The position numbers and the translations under genes were made by a program. Positions 11,630-22,648 of a stretch of DNA of 64,000 nt are shown here, piece by piece; within the stretch, counting starts at the first letter, position 1; every line of letters begins with the position of its first letter. The notes beneath the pieces are model-generated. The model saw only the letters and a program-made list of their open reading frames with translations. It was not told where the DNA came from and searched no databases. The DNA is taken from assembly GCA_036971475.1 (NCBI GenBank), contig JBAIZL010000006.1, forward strand, positions 92,047,876 through 92,111,875, in the 5' to 3' direction. Origin of the DNA: Prosapia bicincta. Lineage: Eukaryota > Arthropoda > Insecta > Hemiptera > Cercopidae.

Positions 11630-11645
11630 AAATTCCCCCCTTTTT
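11630..11645 (-). other. Polypurine tract candidate of gypsy 2
   Basis: The minus strand reads AAAAAGGGGGGAATTT directly before TGCAGCGGCC, which could be the LTR start. It lies about 590 bp after the pol stop. Confidence 0.55.
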
Positions 11646-12231
11646 AAAATATGAAAATTTTGGTTCTTCTCTCCCTTGAAACAGATAAACATAATTAATA
11701 ACATATTTGTGAAAAGTAACATTAATACTTATACTAGTTTATATTAAAATTTTCATATTCCTTTCATTAATCTACTATTTCTATTCATCTTCATAACTTA
11801 ATTAATTTTACTAAAGTTCACAATTTACTCTCCTGTCCCTTTCACTCACATATATATCATTGTCACATTAGTCACTTCACATTCTATTTACTCATTTATT
11901 ACTCCTGTCCTTAGTCACATTTTTTTTATTTAATCTTATTTCAAGTTTATATTAACTACACAATATTGTATATTGTAATCCTTATATTACAAATTCATTG
12001 TGGTTTAACACAACATTTACTTTAATAAATTCAATGAATCCCGTTCATTTAACATATGGCTTTTTCTTTTACATTTAATACTGATTTTATATTATTTGTC
12101 CTATGTATTTGGATTATGTTACTGCTTTAATCTACCACTTAGATTTATTTTACATTTGTATTTTTATTACTTAACCGTTACTCCCTATGTCACTGATGGA
12201 TCATTTTTTATTTACCTTGCCTTATTATCCT

Positions 12232-13347
12232 TTATTCTTTAAATATCTTTTTGTCTTTGATGTCATATTCCCTTATATTCCCTGTTTCCAAGTTTGCTAT
12301 TTCATAAGTTTTTGCCCCCAATCGTCTAGCCACTACATATGGACCCTGGTAAATTAATAGTATCTTCTCGGTTTCTTGACGGCTCAAGTTAGATCAATTT
12401 ACCTTTGTTACCAGTAGCTTGTCCCCACATTTCAATTCCGTCTGCTTCGTCTTTCTAATTAATTTCTCAGCCCTGAGCTCTCCTGTCCTTCTCCTTCTAT
12501 CGTATGCCTTCTGCACACGCTGCTGTTGTGTTTCCGTTACTACATTTTTACAAAAGTCTGGTACAAATCCTTGCCACACATATTCCGGATCAACCCCGAA
12601 CTGAATCTGCTCTGGAGTGTATCCAGTAGCTTCATGCGGTAAAGCATTGATTACTCCTTCTATGTATGACAGGTACTTCCGCCAGTGCGATTGGTTATCA
12701 TAGCAGTAGGTCCGCAATATCCTTCTCAGTTCTCTATTTACTCTTTATGCTAAATTCACCTGCGGGTGCCGTACTGGGCTCAGTATGTGTTGGATTCCTT
12801 CACACCTGATCCAAGTACGCCATTGCCGTGATGTAAATGCAGTTCCAAAATCTGTAAGGATCTTGCTTGGTTTCCCTACTGCTTGAAAATAATGCAGTAA
12901 CTTCAACTTTAAGCTCCTTGTTGTGGTACTTCGTACTGCATATAACTTAACATACTTCGAGAAGCTATCTATTACTACCAATATATGTTTTACCCCACCA
13001 ACGCTGGTTGGTAAGGGCCCTAGATGGTCTATCGCCACCATTTCGCCTGGCCCTCTTGAGACGATTGGTTTCGTGCTTCCTTGGAGGTATCTATTTGTCG
13101 GTTTTGCGTACTGACATATCTGACATCTTTTTATCACTTGTAATATCCGTTCCTTCATTTGCTTTATATACATGCTCTGGCTCATTATATTCGTTATTTT
13201 ATTTCTCCCTATGTGAGCATATATCTGATGTATGTTCTCAATTACCTCGTTTATTATTGATTCCGGGATTACTATCTTTATTTTATTTTTGACTTCTTTA
13301 CACAATATCCCTTCTTGTATTGAATATTTCTTAAATTTGGTCACGTT
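12232..13347 (-). pseudogene. pol: Gypsy 2 integrase with in-frame stops
   Basis: The frame continues that of RT after a TAA at 13348-13350. It shows the HH-CC zinc-binding segment (IHQIYAHIGRNK then RCQICQYAK) and the core with Asp in AIDHLGP and Asp in ILTDFGTAF. At 12745-12747 a TAA stands exactly where the family carries the catalytic Glu, after SPVRHPQVNLA. The rest of the core and C-terminus follow in the same frame to 12394. After a frameshift a GPY motif (YQGPYVVARRL) runs to the stop at 12232. Apart from these breaks the domain is complete. Integrase inserts the cDNA, so this copy could not integrate itself. Confidence 0.88.
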
Positions 13348-15087
13348 TTAAAAAATTTTTTCTAATTCTGGTTGCTGTCTTTGTAAGTTTTTTATGTTTT
13401 GAAACTTTGCTTTTAGTGTTTCTTCACATCCTATTTGTAACCGTCCTACTTTTATAACCTGACGGTTCTGACTGTTTCCCTTATTATCCATCTCATTCTG
13501 ATACATCCGACTCACGACGTCGCACGGTATGTTTTCCTTTCCTGGGCAATGTATCACTGTTGGTTGATACTCCTGAATCGCCAATATCCACCTAGTGATT
13601 CGTGAATTAGTGAAATTGCACGTGTTCATAAATTTCAATGCCTTATTATCCGTTATGATAGTTAGTGGCGCTCCCACTATTAATGGCCGAAATATTTTCA
13701 AGCCATGCACTATAGCCAATAATTCTTTCTCGCATATAGTGTATGTCTTCTCACAACTCTTAAGTGTTCGGCTAACGAACCCTATTACTTGCATTTGCCT
13801 TTGTCCATCTCTCTGGAAAATCTGACTGGCAATTGCATTATCGCATGCATCTGTCTGTAGGAACGTACGTTGCCCTTCGATTGGATGCATCAGAGTGACT
13901 GATTCCGTAAACAAGTCTTTTACCCTATTGAAGGCTTTACTCATGTATTCATCCCAGATCCAGGGCTGATCTTTTCTTAGTAATTTCAACAAGGGTGAAG
14001 TCTCTTCAGCATGTTTCTTTGTAAATCGTGCATAGTAATTTACAAAACCTAGAAACGATTGTAGTTGTTTTTTGTTTCTAGGTTCTGGGAAATCCTGTAT
14101 TGCCTGTAGCTTCTCTGGGTCTGTGGTGACCCTTTCTTGTCTGAAGATATATCCTAAGAACTTCACCTCTTGTTGACAGAACAAGGTTTTCTTCGGGTTG
14201 ATGGTTAAATTCCCCTCTCTGAATCTGGTGAAAATTGTCCTCAGGTGACTGAGGTGCTCATCGAATGTCTCAGATAGACACAACAGATCATCGACATACA
14301 CTAAAAGATTTTCCTCTAACTCCTTACCCAAAGTGATATCTACCGTTCTCACTAGAGCCGCTAAGGAGTTTTGGAGTCCGAAAGGCACCACTTTGAAATT
14401 ATATACTTTATTATTAAATAAAAATCCTGAATATTTTTCGGACTCATTAGTCAACTGTATTTGCCAGAAACTTGACGTTAAATCTATTTTAGAAAAATAT
14501 CGCCTGTTGCGACCTTTCCTTAGTATATCGTCAATAGTGGGTGCACTTTCATAATCCGGCACAGTTATCTCATTCAACTTCCTAGCGTCTAGGCACAGAC
14601 GGATGGTCTTGTCTGGTTTTATTACTGTCACCATTGGGTTGATGTAAGGAGTTCTTGAGAGTTCGATGATGTCATATCTGAGCATTCTAACAATCTCTTC
14701 TTGGACCTGTTTACGGTAATTAATTGGAATTGGATAATCCCTTCGTACAAAAGTTTTATTCTCTATTAGTTTCAATTGATTTTTATATTCATTTGATCTT
14801 CCCGGTATCTCGCTAAATATATCGTCATATTCCAATATTAGCTGGTTTAATTGATTTTGCTGTTCCTTGTCTAATATACATTTATTTTCTGTTTCTTCTT
14901 CTTCGATTCCTACATGGTTAATTCTCAAATATTTTCTTATTATCCGTCCAGCTCTATCTTTCTTTTTCTTCTTTCTCCTTTTCCAACTTCTTAACTTTCC
15001 CTTATTCTCCTTTAATCTACCTTTTATTTTTCTGTTTTTGAATTGTAATGAAATGAAGGTTCTTCTCTTATTTGGATTGGTTCTCAT
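13348..15087 (-). pseudogene. pol: Gypsy 2 reverse transcriptase and RNase H
   Basis: A 579-residue open frame starts at ATG 15087, though the frame is open upstream of this Met. After a Lys/Arg-rich linker it carries SRTPYINPMVTVIKPD, LCLDARKLNEITV, FSKIDLTSSFWQI with the first catalytic Asp, and LLVYVDDLL at about residue 265, the intact active site. The RT thumb (FLGFVNYYARF) and RNase H with LQTDACDNAI, CEKELLAIVHGLK and TDNKALKF follow. All catalytic residues of RT and RNase H that I can identify are present, so this is the best preserved domain in the window. It is not a free-standing gene. It needs the frame change from protease (about 15090-15250) and ends at a TAA before integrase. 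Confidence 0.93.
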
Positions 15088-15250
15088 TTTAATTGACTTT
15101 CGAACTCTTGATCTAGTAAATGGGTTTTTCTTTTTTCTTTCTTTAATTTCAATTTCTTTCCTTTGGTTATCTCTCCAGAATCTAAAGTCTTAGTCATGGG
15201 TTTCCGAGCTACTTGTTGGTTATTCATTTTAACCTCGTTGCTCCCCCCTT

Positions 15251-16525
15251 TTATTGTTTCGACGCGACGTTTATATTTTTATTTATATTTATTTTCTTAT
15301 TTATTATTTTTCCACTCACATTATTTCCCCTTTTTGGCACTATTTCGGCCTTACCTTGTTTATATTTTGTTTTGCTCTTAATCTCAGCTGCAGCTCTTCT
15401 TTCCATGTCTTTTGTTTCTTTATCTCCTGTATTGACTCCCTCAGGTCTTAAATTAATTTCCTTATTTATTATATTTTCATTTTTGTTATTTAATTTTTTG
15501 TTTTTGTTTAATTTTTCCTCTGTTTCATTTTTTATTTTTCTTTGATATTCGTTTTTTATATTTAAGATTTCCCCTTTACTTGTTTCTTGTCCATTTCCTC
15601 CTTTATTCATTCGGCAGTGCCCCTGCTTCTCGCACTGTCGCATTAACCCCTCCTTTTTCCTTTGATGCCCTATTGTTGATGCATCTTCTTTTCCCTGGGT
15701 TATCTGACATATTTTTCGGACTTCTTTATTTTCCTCTATCTTTTGTGTTTTATTTTTAAAGTCCTGGTACACCATCTTCCCTTCTATCTCGAAGGTCACA
15801 AAGCGTCTATCCATGTTTATCCGTGCCTTTAGGTCATACAGTGTGTTGCACCCCATAATCATCTCCGACCGAAGTTTGGAGACCACTATGAAGATGCAGT
15901 CCACTTTTATGCCTTTAAATGTTAAGGGAATTAAGCATTGCCGGGTAACCTTTATCTGTGCAGTCTTAATGGCTGTTACAACTCCCACATTGTTGATGGG
16001 TAGTTCCAGGAACTTAAGCCCATGCAACTTGAGGTTGTTGTAAGCCTTTTCTTGAATGACTGACACGTCTGCACCCGTGTCAATCTCTACCTCTATAGAG
16101 AGCTCTTCTACCTCACAGTCAATTACAGGGCATGGCTCTTTCTTCTGGTTACCTTCGCCAATCTCCTTGTCCTCTTCTATCAATTCAGCACGAATATCAA
16201 GAGATAGTCCACTAACTCTAAGATCTTGATTTTGGTGTACTTCATTGTTATTTTCCTGTTGTATTGTTTTTTTATTTTTGTTCTTTAGATCTTCCGCCTT
16301 TCCTTTATTTAATGTTCCCTGTTTCTCCGGGTAATATTTCCTATATTTTGTTTGTTGTTGGATCTCTAATGGTTTTCTCCTCTTTTCCATCCTACCATTA
16401 GGGATCCTCTCATTTAGTTTTTTGATTGACCACTTGGCCCTGTATTTTGTGGTCTCTTTTCTTTTGTCTGTGGGCCTTCTTTCGTTTGGTTTTGTATCCT
16501 GTACTCTGGCCTTTGTTGTTGCCAC
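15251..16525 (-). pseudogene. pol: Gypsy 2 protease with long charged linkers
   Basis: The 424-residue frame carries the aspartic protease site VEIDTGADVSVI near residue 150. The usual flap and the EMIMGCNTLYDL segment follow, corresponding to the (I/L)LG-type motif. The frame begins in overlap with or just after gag, consistent with a frameshift-expressed pol. Residues 1-120 and about 265-424 are very rich in Lys, Glu, Asn and Gln. The extreme Lys/Asn content mirrors the T-rich + strand. A frame change is required to reach RT. Confidence 0.85.
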
Positions 16526-16560
16526 TGATTTTGCGGCCTATTTCTTGGTCCCTCTTTTTG

Positions 16561-17268
16561 TTAGGGCCCCTGTCTCCAGTTTCCTCTCCCTTCTTCCGGG
16601 TAAGGCTCTTGCCTCCAATTTCCCTTGTATCCGGGGTTTCTCGTTTGGTGTGTCCACCCTCTCCTCTCAGGTTCCCGTTCCTCAGTCCTAGGCTGAGTCC
16701 CGTTCCTGGTAGCCTCCTGCTCCATGTTCCTTTTGATGTATTTTACCGCCTCCTCTATGTCGGTAGCCGCCATCCCGGAACATCCTATATACATTCTGTT
16801 TCCACAATGCTTCATAATCTTCATAATTAACTCCGCCTGATTGTATGGCGGGGTTAGATGTCTCGCCGTGTTCACCATTTTTAAGAAATAATTTATCATG
16901 TTGTTTGTGCCTCGATGGTATTCATATTTTCCATTTTCGATTCTTCCTCGAATTCTCTCTTGTGCATGAGATCCCCAAAAGTGGCTAAAGAATCTCTCCT
17001 TAACTTCATCATAATTTTCCTCCTCCATATTCATGGCCAACCACCATTCTTGTGCTGGTCCTTTAAGATGTCTCTCCATTATTTTCCGTTTTTGTCTTTC
17101 CTCCATGTCAGGATCAATTTCGGACGTCATACCTTCTAGGTGTTTAATGAAATCAATAGGGTCTTCATCTTCCCTACCGTAGAATTCCTTCTTGCTTTTG
17201 TCTCCATTATCACCCATCTCAAACATCCTTGATTTAAACAAGGTAGCTATATTTATTCCTTCTCCCAT
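16561..17268 (-). pseudogene. gag: Gypsy 2 Gag capsid-like region
   Basis: ATG at 17268 opens a 235-residue frame with FYGREDEDPIDFIKHLEGM and KGPAQEWWLAM, then FFSHFWGSHAQERIRGRIE. This is the conserved Ty3/gypsy Gag (retrotrans_gag-like) pattern. The C-terminus is Arg/Gly/Pro-rich with NWRQ and NPGYKGNWRQ repeats instead of a CCHC knuckle. The same frame is open for about 15 codons upstream of this ATG and resumes the coiled coil in another frame, so the true start was probably further upstream. Confidence 0.85.
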
Positions 17269-17306
17269 ATTCTTTATCTTATTCTCAAATACTTGTACCC
17301 TTCTTT

Positions 17307-17713
17307 CTACTTATTGACTTCTCCCTTAACTGTTTCTACAGTCTGTTTATTTTCACTGACTGTTACCTCTAAGTTATACATCTTTTCTATAGTCTCTTGG
17401 ATTTTATTTCCCATTTCCTCATTCTTTCTTGTAATTCCTTCATTTATTTCATGTATCCTCTTATTCATGATTTCCCAAAGATTCTTAATTTCTTGTTTAT
17501 CCTCCTCTCTTTCTTTCTTTCTTTCTACTTTTTCCTCCTCTCTTTCTTTCTTTCTTTGTTCCTCTATCTTTTTTACTAATTCTTCTTGTTCCTTTATTCT
17601 CCCTTGTTTCTGTTCCTCCATTTCTTTTAATCTTTCCTGTTTTTGTTTCTCTTCCTCTTTTAATTTTTCTTGTTTTTGTTCCTCCTTCTCTTTTAATCTT
17701 TCCTGTTTTTGGA
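17307..17713 (-). pseudogene. gag: Gypsy 2 Gag N-terminal coiled coil, truncated
   Basis: A minus frame of Glu/Lys/Gln/Arg-rich heptads (EEQKQGRIKEQEELVKK style) is open from the junction at about 17713 down to a TAG at 17307. It contains an internal Met but no clear original start, because the sequence is cut at the BEL junction. A one-base frame change near 17300 separates it from the capsid-like frame. The 5' part is built from imperfect ~45-nt repeats (QERLKEKEEQKQEKL type). A long coiled coil would promote Gag assembly. I infer that from composition only. Confidence 0.75.
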
Positions 17714-17915
17714 CTTATTAAAAGAAAGATATCACTCGCCGAGGCGGTTAGTTACTTTACACCTCAATCAAATTTTAGATTTGCCCTCTGTAAACAACAC
17801 GCCTAAACAAATGAGAAATTTTGTAAATCTATACTCAGAAAATATACAAGCTCTTAAAGATCTTGACATCGATATCACTAGTATCATAGTATTTATCACT
17901 AGTATTTATTACTAA
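17709..17915 (+). pseudogene. gag: BEL Gag fragment (DUF1759-like)
   Basis: The frame reads LLKERYHSPRRLV followed by HLNQILDLPSVN and TPKQMRNFVNLYSENIQALKDL. This pattern is characteristic of BEL/Pao Gag, which precedes protease. The fragment is cut on the left by the gypsy 2 junction and on the right by the jump to RT. About 70 residues remain. Confidence 0.8.
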
Positions 17916-17941
17916 ATTTTCGGATTCATAACGTTGTTTTT

Positions 17942-18414
17942 TCTTGTGACATTCGTCAGATGTATAGACAGGTGAAAATGCACCCTGATGACCAGTGCTA
18001 TCAGATAATCTTATGGCGTGAAAGTCCAGATCAGCCCTCTTTAATCTACAAGCTCACGACAGTGACTTACGGAGTGAATTGTTCACCGTATCTTGCCATT
18101 AGAACCTTACATCAGCTCGCTGCAGACGAAGGTGACTCCTATCCTGAAGAAGCATATATTCTACGCACGCAGACGTTCGTAGATGACATCATCTCTGGAG
18201 CTGAATCTGAAGAAAAGGCTTTGAGCCTCCGTAAGCAACTCATCTCGCTTCTGGCTCGGGGAGGCTTTGAACTACGCAAATGGACATCTAACTCCAGTCA
18301 ACTGCTGCAAGATGTTCCTGATGCTCATTTAGAGACCCCTGTATTCCTTCGAGGCAGTAAACAACAACATTTCACTATATTAGGTCTTCACTGGTCACCC
18401 TCTACCGATACGTC
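17942..18414 (+). pseudogene. pol: BEL reverse transcriptase, partial
   Basis: The frame shows CDIRQMYRQVKMHPDD with the first catalytic Asp, then YGVNCSPYLAIRTLHQLA, and TQTFVDDIISG, the BEL form (FVDD) of the active site. It continues through LLARGGFELRKWTSNS and HFTILGLHWSPSTDT. At about 18414 it jumps to WDEPLPSE in another frame. The ~60 residues that usually lie between, including the FDPLG motif, are missing. Fingers upstream of the first Asp are also missing. Confidence 0.88.
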
Positions 18415-19488
18415 TGGGATGAACCACTTCCATCTGAACAATTGAAATTATGGCAAACCTTTACAGACTCGGCTAATGCTCTACGAGAAATTGTAATTCC
18501 TCGTGCATTACGAATAACACACTCGAGAAACTTTGAGTTACACGGTTTCTCAGATGCTTCTGAGAACGGTTATGCCGCCGTCGTTTATTTGAGATGCCAA
18601 CTTAGCGACGACTCTGTGTTAATTCGGCAAGTAATATCGAAGACTCGGTTAGCCCCTCTGAAAAGGCTCACGGTACCTCGATTAGAGCTAAGTGCAGCTC
18701 ATTTACTCGCCCAACTAGTGGGATATGTTATCTCTCTTTTTGAAAAAAGGGTGGAATTTTCTTCTGTATTTCTATGGTGTGATTCGACAGTAACACTGAC
18801 ATGGTTACAAACACCTCTTCATCGATTGAAGACGTTTGTTGCCAACCGGGTAGCCCAGATACAAGAATTAGTGCCTTCTCATTACTGGAGACACGTAGCG
18901 AGTGAAGATAATCCTGCTGATTGCGCGTCGCGTGTGTTACTTCCTAAAGATTTACCACAGCACTCATTATGGTGGTACGCCCCCCTTTGGCTACAAAAAT
19001 CTAATGATAACTGGCCTGTATCTCATTTTATGCCTGCAAAACTTACTGACACAGGAGAAGAGAAACCCATTTCACCTATATCTCTTATATCAACTGCTCC
19101 TCATGAATGGGAGCTCCTCACTCAGTTTTCTCACTTTGGCCGACTCCAGCGTGTGATGGCTTATATTTTGCGATTTACTTATAACGCTCGTCATTCAAGA
19201 AAGCTCGATGGTCCTCTCAACACTCTGGAAATAAGAGCGTCAAGACTGGCAATTTTCAAGATGGTTCAAGAATCAGCGTTCAGAGACTACATCGTTGCCA
19301 TGAAGAAGGATCCAACTGCACCTGCCTCGTCACAACTCAGCCGACTCTCTCCTTTTCTTGACAAGGATGATATCCTACGAGTGGGAGGACGTCTCAACGC
19401 TTTAAAACTTCCTACGGATGTGCAACATCCTGTGATTTTGCCCAAACGTTATCATGTCGTCAACCTTCTTATTGATTTTTATCATTGA
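18415..19488 (+). pseudogene. pol: BEL RNase H and integrase N-terminal domain
   Basis: After WDEPLPSEQLKLW the frame carries RNase H: ELHGFSDASENGYAAVVYL (Asp), RLELSAAHLLAQL (Glu), FLWCDSTVTLTWL (Asp) and HVASEDNPADCASRV (Asp), all four acidic residues intact. The BEL-specific region after RNase H follows with the WWYAPLWL segment, then the start of integrase with DILRVGGRLN and HPVILPKRYHVV. The frame ends at a TGA at 19486-19488 within the integrase zinc-binding region. Confidence 0.9.
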
Positions 19489-20565
19489 AAATACTTACAC
19501 TCGGACGCTCAATTGACTCAATCACTCCTTGCACAGGATGTGTGGATACTCTCAGCCCGAAGTGTAATACATTCAATGTGTTGTATGTTTTCTACACAAG
19601 CCTCACAATAAATCTTCGCTCATGGATGATTTACCAAAAGCAAGATTAACTCCTTCTAGTCCGTTTCTCAACACCGGAATTGACTACGGAGGTCCTTTTA
19701 ACATCAAAATGCACACTTAGCGCTCGATTCGCTTGACCAAAGCATATATTTGTATTTTTGTTTGCCTTGTGACAAAGGCTGTACACATTGAAGTAGTATC
19801 GGACCTGTCGACAGATGGGTTTATTGCCGCTCTCACCCGATTTGTGTCTAGACGCGGTCTTTGCCAAATATTTATTCTGACTGTGGAACGAATGTCGTTG
19901 GAGCGAATAATGCTTTACAAAATCTCATCATCTCTTCAGGCCGAACCCCTCTTGCTGAATTCTCATCACAACACAATATCAACTTTCATTTCAACCCGCC
20001 TGCAGTTCCTCATCAAGGTGGTATTTGGAAAGCAGCAATCAAGAGTGCAAAACATCACCTCCGACGTGTCATCGGTGAACATATTTTAACTCTATGTGAA
20101 TTTTCCACTCTCACAACTCAAGTAGAGGCTCTTTTGAATTCGAGACCTCTCACACCTCTGTCAAACGACGCCTCAGACCTCAATGCACTCACCCCGGGTC
20201 ACTTCTTATTAGGATCTTCATTGGTTTCAGTTCCAGAAGAGGATCTTTTCAACGTTCCTGCCAACCGACTCAAGCACTGGCAGCTAATCAAGGCCTTTCA
20301 CCAGCGTATTTGGAAGAGATGGCATCTAGAATATATCCATACTCTTCAGCAACGGGGGAAGTGGAACGTGCCAACTCTCAACCTGCGCGTCGGCGACATC
20401 GTGTTAGTGCATCAACCTGCACCCCCTCTCGCATGGCCTCTGGCTAGGATAAGTAGTGTTTCTCCAGGAAAGGATGGTGTAGTAAGAGTGGTTCATTTGA
20501 AGACAAAGCAGGGAACCTTGACAAGACCTGCTCACAAGGTTTTCCCTCTACCTCTACGCTCATAA
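19489..20565 (+). pseudogene. pol: BEL integrase core and C-terminus, inactivated
   Basis: After the TGA at 19486-19488 the same frame continues (QLTQSLLAQDVWILSAR). A frameshift near 19575 leads to the CVVCF zinc ligands and GIDYGGPF with the first catalytic Asp. A TAG interrupts near 19718 and another shift occurs near 19875. The last frame (to 20565) has YSDCGTNVVGANN with the second Asp, then PHQGGIWKAAIKSAKHHLRR. Relatives carry Glu where this copy has Lys after GGIW (AAA), so the third catalytic residue is lost. The C-terminal part with RLKHWQLI and VGDIVLV is well kept. Confidence 0.88.
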
Positions 20566-20708
20566 TGAACTTGCGCCATAGTGTGCTCAATTTTTGTAAA
20601 AGAGATATTTTTATTTTCCTTTATGAACTTTTTATTTTTATAAACTCTCAAAATATTAAATTTGTCTTAGTTCTCTTTGAATCCTAGAAGGATTCAAGGC
20701 CCCCGGTA

Positions 20709-20893
20709 TGTTACGTATTTAAAATTAATATAGACTCATTTCCTTTATTTTAAACCCGCCGCCAAAGTCAGACAAAGCTCACCCGTGATAAGGTTGGTTC
20801 TGCCGTTTGAACCCGCAGAGCAAGTTAGACCTTTCGGGAGTGTAGATCGATCCCCTACGTTCTAGTATACTATTATACTTTTCAATCTCCGTA
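20709..20893 (+). repeat. 3' LTR of the BEL/Pao element
   Basis: It is 185 bp, pairs with 9436-9620 and starts TGTTACG straight after a CAAGGCCCCCGGTA tract. Confidence 0.85.
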
Positions 20894-21399
20894 CCTTAAG
20901 TACTAGAATACGTGAATGTAACTATTTTATTAATTTTTATACCGAATGTGACCAGTGCGTGGAATACGAACAAGTTTTCTTGCCAGAAGTCGCTTATGTA
21001 ATACGCGAGTGATAAGTGTGTATTCCACGGTGCACGTAACTTTATTTAAAATAAATGAAAACCGAAGTTGTTTACTAACTTACAACAAAACAGTGGTTTC
21101 ACATATTTGATTGAACAAATTCCTTACACAATCCTAAACCCTATTGGTAAGTTGGCCGTAATATGGCCGGACCGGCTCGTTTCAAAATTTTTACCTTGCA
21201 GCGAAAACAAGGGCTGGCGGCGGCAATTCTAAATAGGGTTGCGGGCCTTTAGTCGATGGGATGGTCCGTTGCAGTGCGTATGTATATATATATATATAAG
21301 GTCATTGATGTTATAGAAAAAATTACATAAAGTGCAATACTTATGAACGTATGGTCGTTTGTTGCACATATGATATAATTTTGTAAAAATATTTTATTA
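20894..21399. other. Non-coding, no gene seen
   Basis: Only mixed sequence with a small GC-richer patch (about 21150-21250) and a short (TA)n at 21281-21297. It could include 3' flanking DNA of the BEL insertion site. Confidence 0.5.
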
Positions 21400-21520
21400 G
21401 ATAATTATTTTCCTGAAGATGCTGATACTATTTTATCGGCAAAAAGCTTTGAATAAATATACTCATTAAAAGTATACTTGTTTTTGAAATATTTTTAATT
21501 TATTAACTATATTACAAGAA
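21400..21520 (+). repeat. PLE-type terminal fragment (copy 1) with hammerhead-like motif
   Basis: Matches 41072-41185 at about 90%. It contains CTGAAGA (21413-21419), a GCTGATA/TATCGGC hairpin and the palindrome AAGCTT (21444-21449). Here the GAA before the palindrome has become AAA. It is followed by a (TA)n tract. Confidence 0.6.
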
Positions 21521-21537
21521 AACATATCACCATATTT

Positions 21538-21543
21538 AATATA

Positions 21544-21589
<46 letters not shown>
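21538..21589. repeat. (TA)n microsatellite
   Basis: About 50 bp of near-pure TA. It provided the TA target of the adjoining mariner. Confidence 0.95.
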
Positions 21590-21590
<1 letters not shown>

Positions 21591-22648
21591 GAGGGCTGTT
21601 TTTTGTTCAACTTCCGACTGTACCGCTAGACGGCAGGGCGAGCGGCATCGGCCAGTAATGCGCGGTAATCGACTGCGCACCTCTCCCACTACAACCTCAC
21701 TCGTTTTCGGGCGTCCGACGCTATTACCAGTTTATCCAGTGACACATAAATATGGTTACCTTGATAGAATCTCCAACCAAGTGTGAGTTGCGGAGTGTCA
21801 TTCGTTTCTTGCAAGCTGAAGGGTTATCCGTAGCAAAAATTCACCGTAGAATGAAACGAGTATACGGTGAAAGCTTTATGAGTGACAGTGCAGTGCGTGA
21901 TTGGTGTAGGAAATTTAAAGATAGACGAGTTGACATCATGATGAAGGGGGCCAAGGACGAAAGTCGATCGCAAACGAAGACCTCGTTGAACGAGTTGACC
22001 AAAGTGTAAGAAGCAATCGGAGGTTTACGATTACGGAGCTATCCAATCAGTTTCCTGATATTTCAAGGTCAGCCCTATACACTATCGTAACTGATAAGTT
22101 AGGCTACAAAAAACTTTGTGCAGAAGATGTTGACTGATGACCACATAGCTCGTCGTATGGAGTCAGCAAGGACTTTTCTGAATCGTTACGAAGCTGATGG
22201 CGATGATTTTTTGAACAAAATCGTGACAGGAGATGAGACATGGGTTCTGTACGACACCCCAGAAACGAAACAGCACTCCCAACACTGGATGCATTCAAAC
22301 TCTCCAAACAAACCCAAAAAATTCAAAAAAACCTTCAAAAACAGAAAGATTATGGCCACCGTGTTTTGTAAACAAAAAGGTGTTTTGCTTGTGGAGTTTT
22401 TACAGCCAGGAACCACAATCAATGCGGAAGGATACTGTGGTACATTACAACGTTTGAGGAGAGCTATCCAGAACAAAAGGTTCTATTAAGAAGCTTGTAC
22501 ACAGGTATGAAAAATGCCTTAATTTAAAAGGCGATTATGTTGAAAAGTAACTAATAATGTACGTAACGCTTGATAATAAATTTATTTAATTACTCTCACT
22601 AGTTTTATTTTTGTATCACATCGGAAGTTGATAAAAAAACAGCACTCG
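21590..22648 (+). mobile_element. Mariner-like element, internally deleted
   Basis: The terminal inverted repeats match over about 28 bp: left CGAGGGCTGTTTTTTGTTCA and so on at 21592-21619; right end reading inward CGAGTGCTGTTTTTTTATCA (22648 to about 22620). TA dinucleotides flank both ends. The total of ~1.06 kb is shorter than the usual ~1.3 kb because part of the transposase is lost. Confidence 0.9.
21752..22550 (+). pseudogene. Mariner transposase (DD34D family), broken
   Basis: ATG 21752 opens the helix-turn-helix DNA-binding region (LRSVIRFLQAEGLSVAKIHRR, SAVRDWCRKFKD). Frameshifts follow near 21945 and again near 22118, where a few codons around the usual KLCARWVP segment are lost. 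The catalytic domain resumes with MLTDDH and NKIVTGDETWVLYDTPE, where the first catalytic Asp is intact. It stops near 22489 after LRRAIQNKR. The block with the second and third Asp is deleted. A short C-terminal piece (KKLVHRYEKCLNLKGDYVEK) ends at the TAA 22548-22550. Confidence 0.92.

Larger units (their letters stand above)
10560..17714 (-). mobile_element. Ty3/gypsy LTR retrotransposon 2, 5'-truncated, fused to BEL
   Basis: Minus-strand gag, protease, RT-RNase H and integrase lie in canonical order from 17713 down to 12232, then a polypurine tract (11630-11645) and a presumed 3' LTR. No 5' LTR exists: the gag coiled coil runs straight into BEL gag at about 17709-17715. The lower boundary (10560) is an estimate. 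The simplest history is insertion of this element in BEL, then a deletion that removed its 5' LTR together with the first part of BEL gag. Pol is longer and better preserved than in gypsy element 1 and belongs to a different lineage with a large Lys/Glu-rich linker. Confidence 0.85.
17709..20893 (+). mobile_element. BEL/Pao LTR retrotransposon, right part
   Basis: Plus-strand gag fragment, RT, RNase H, integrase and 3' LTR occur in BEL/Pao order. The matching 5' LTR is at 9436-9620, so the element was split by gypsy 2. Most of gag, all of protease and the RT fingers are deleted between 17915 and 17942. A second deletion affects pol near 18414. Several stops and frameshifts occur in integrase. 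A GGCCCCCGG-containing tract just before the 3' LTR fits the plus-strand primer region of BEL elements. Confidence 0.9.

Noticed and set aside
14867..16830. Long plus-strand frames rich in Phe, Leu and Ser
   Set aside because: They are antisense to the Lys/Glu-rich protease linker and Gag of gypsy 2. The minus-strand frames have recognisable domains.
20894..21250. Extension of the BEL 3' LTR beyond 20893
   Set aside because: The 5' copy diverges completely at the equivalent base (9621), so only 185 bp can be supported as LTR.
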